DNA of 25,581 nucleotides from Bacilli bacterium (GTDB taxonomy: Bacteria > Bacillota_I > Bacilli_A > RF39 > UBA660), in assembly GCA_900757295.1 (NCBI GenBank), contig CAAENH010000122.1, positions 1 to 25,581 on the forward strand. The letters run 5' to 3'. The position numbers and the translations under genes were made by a program. This document shows, piece after piece, positions 24,318 through 25,581 of this stretch; the first letter of the stretch is position 1; each line of letters opens with the position of its first letter. The notes under the pieces are model-generated. The model made no database searches. It saw only the letters and a list, made by a program, of their open reading frames with translations, and had not been told where the DNA came from.

Positions 24318-24413
24318 ATGAGTAAGAAAGTTCAAAAAATTGCTGTTTGGTCTATGTTAGCTGTCATGGTGCTAGGATCTATAGCAGGAATTGCTGCTTA
24401 TTTAATAAAATAA
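24318..24413 (+). CDS. 31-aa DUF4044-type membrane miniprotein
   Basis: A tiny plus-strand gene with a strong ribosome binding site, ACGGAGG, seven bases before the ATG. The product begins with a basic MSKKVQK and continues into one hydrophobic span, IAVWSMLAVMVLGS and beyond to residue 30. The pattern of Lys-rich start, then (I/V)-A/V-W-x-M-L-x-x-M-x-x-G-S matches DUF4044 miniproteins of Bacilli, which have no known function. It is divergent from the SpoIIM-like gene, convergent with mscL, and closed by a strong hairpin. Confidence 0.75.
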   Translation: MSKKVQKIAVWSMLAVMVLGSIAGIAAYLIK

Positions 24414-24440
24414 AAAGAACTATTTAGTTCTTTTTTTTAA
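24412..24440. terminator. Bidirectional terminator between DUF4044 gene and mscL
   Basis: A 10-bp stem (24412-24421 with 24426-24435, loop of four) begins in the stop codon of the miniprotein gene. The stop of mscL (24420-24422) is in the same stem. Strong T run on the plus strand; on the minus strand a short T run follows. Confidence 0.75.
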
Positions 24441-24833
24441 TAAATCTCTTATTTCTTCTAGAATAATAACTTCATCGCTTTTCTTAACTTCTTCTTTTTT
24501 CTCTTCTTTTTTAGGCATGAATTTATTAATTACTTTAACAAATATAAAAATACATAAAGCAATGATTAAAAAATCTATAACATTTTGGATAAAGTTACCA
24601 ATCATTATATTAGCACTGCCAAAAGTTAATTTAATACTGGTAAAATCATGGCCACCTATTATAACTCCTATTATTGGCATTAATATATCACTAACTACTG
24701 AGCTTACTATTTTACCAAATGCACTACCAATAATAACTCCTACTGCTAAATCGACAACATTACCTTTAGCAATAAAATCTTTAAACTCTTTAATAAATTT
24801 ATTTTCTTTTAACTTTTTTATATCCTTCTTCAT
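24420..24833 (-). CDS. mscL: Large-conductance mechanosensitive channel MscL
   Basis: MscL opens a wide pore when membrane tension rises and protects against osmotic downshock. The 137-aa protein has the cytosolic N-terminal helix, the first pore-lining span in KGNVVDLAVGVIIGSAFGKIVSSVVSDILMP (residues near 22-52), the outer loop GGHDF, the second span NFIQNVIDFLIIALCIFIFV near 80-100 and a Lys/Glu-rich C-terminal bundle. Length and motif order are standard. AGGTGAAATAA precedes the ATG and lies inside the preceding gene, whose last 35 bases overlap mscL in another frame. Confidence 0.97.
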   Translation of the reverse strand: MKKDIKKLKENKFIKEFKDFIAKGNVVDLAVGVIIGSAFGKIVSSVVSDILMPIIGVIIGGHDFTSIKLTFGSANIMIGNFIQNVIDFLIIALCIFIFVKVINKFMPKKEEKKEEVKKSDEVIILEEIRDLLKKRTK

Positions 24834-25581
24834 TTATTTCACCTACTCTACATTCAATAGACTTATTATTTACAATGTTAATTGATTTTTTTACTAAATT
24901 ACCTAATAGACCATTGTAATCATATATTTGATAAGTTTCAAATTCATCAATAATTTCTTCTAATTGGACTTTAGTATTTGCAGAAATAACTGTATTAGGT
25001 TGGTTTAATTCTCTAATAAATAAGTTTACTTTTCTAAGTATATCAAAATATGTTTGAATTTCTCCTTCAAAATTTATTAAGTGAATTTTATGATTATTTA
25101 AACTTAATTGTTGTAAAATTTCATAAGAACCTTTACTATATTCACAATATATATTTTTAATATTGGCTACTAATTCTAAAATTAAATTTTGGGTAAAACC
25201 AGGATTCTCAATACTTTGATGAAAATATAATTGTATTTTATCTAAAGAAGTACTAAAATATATTTTTTTCATTTTAGATAAAATATTTTTAAATGTTTCT
25301 GAATGAATGTATTTTATAGAACTTAGATTAACTTCTTTTAATCTAGTTAGATCAAATGCTCCAAATTTTATATCAACAACATTATCTAAGTTGATTTTTT
25401 CTAAAGCATGGCAATTGCTAAAAGCGAAACTCTCAATAGTTTTAACACTTTTAGGTAGTACAACTTCTTTTAATTGATTTATGGCGTATTCATCTATACA
25501 AAAATGTTCTATTGTTTCTATACCATCTGGTACGATAAGTTTATTATTTTTTATATCTTTAGAATTTGCAAATAATAAAGA
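24799..25581 (-). CDS. BspA-type leucine-rich-repeat protein, 3' part
   Basis: The frame is open from the right edge to 24799, about 260 codons, so the start is outside the window; an internal ATG at 25272 is not the real start. The first 100 visible residues have repeats such as LIVPDGIETIEHFCID, LKEVVLPKSVKTITESFAF and LEKINLDNVVDIKFGAFD, the pattern of LRR_5 (BspA/TpLRR) repeats: I-x-x-(A/F)-F followed by L-x-x-(V/I)-x-L-P. The later part loses the repeat and is helical. Such proteins often act on the surface or in host contact; no signal is visible here. Its 3' end overlaps mscL by 35 bases. Confidence 0.85.
   Translation of the reverse strand, partial: SLLFANSKDIKNNKLIVPDGIETIEHFCIDEYAINQLKEVVLPKSVKTIESFAFSNCHALEKINLDNVVDIKFGAFDLTRLKEVNLSSIKYIHSETFKNILSKMKKIYFSTSLDKIQLYFHQSIENPGFTQNLILELVANIKNIYCEYSKGSYEILQQLSLNNHKIHLINFEGEIQTYFDILRKVNLFIRELNQPNTVISANTKVQLEEIIDEFETYQIYDYNGLLGNLVKKSINIVNNKSIECRVGEINEEGYKKVKRK

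Overview
The window is a very AT-rich bacterial chromosome segment with compact, housekeeping-type gene order. Gene families and order point to a walled member of the Firmicutes/Bacillota, class Bacilli, probably an uncultured reduced-genome lineage (RF39-like); this placement is inference. TGG encodes Trp and TGA is used as a stop (for example ruvB at 4713-4715 and the small membrane protein at 8940-8942), so the Mycoplasma code does not apply. Peptidoglycan enzymes show a cell wall. No insertion sequence, prophage, CRISPR array or tRNA was recognised.

Left part (2-8638): the 3' end of comEC, a HAD-like gene and an acyltransferase-3 gene, then holA, ruvA, ruvB, an unknown 216-aa gene, queA, an MprF-type membrane protein and tgt. 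It resembles the Bacillus order comEC-holA and ruvA-ruvB-queA-tgt, with lineage-specific genes inserted. Middle part (8631-13102): a pilin-like small membrane protein, an anchored M23 peptidase, a TIGR04086 protein on the minus strand, a DUF421 protein, a NodB-type deacetylase and a glucosaminidase-like protein. This is a cell-envelope block. TIGR04086 and DUF421 are also the Bacillus tgt neighbours yrzE and yrbG.

Centre (13170-19338): a HerA-type ATPase convergent with an unknown 215-aa gene, then a 6S RNA gene with its own promoter immediately before tcdA, followed on the minus strand by an operon rarA-gpsA-unknown 145-aa gene. The association tcdA/6S/rarA matches Bacillus (yrvM-bsrA-yrvN) and supports the RNA call.

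Right part (19422-25581): xerD, a 48-aa gene for a repetitive Asn/Ser/Ala/Lys/Arg protein, a ZIP metal transporter, an XRE-type regulator, a probable frameshifted gene remnant, mnmA, a SpoIIM-like membrane protein, a 31-aa DUF4044-type protein, mscL and the 3' part of a BspA-type leucine-rich-repeat gene that runs off the window.

Two genome-style traits recur. Several predicted promoters lie so close to the start codon that the ribosome binding site would be the first bases of the mRNA. Stop codons often lie inside terminator hairpins, many of them shared by convergent genes. I see no convincing new multi-gene system. The most unusual items are the 48-aa repeat protein, the three unknown proteins embedded in conserved housekeeping clusters, and the short-leader promoter architecture.
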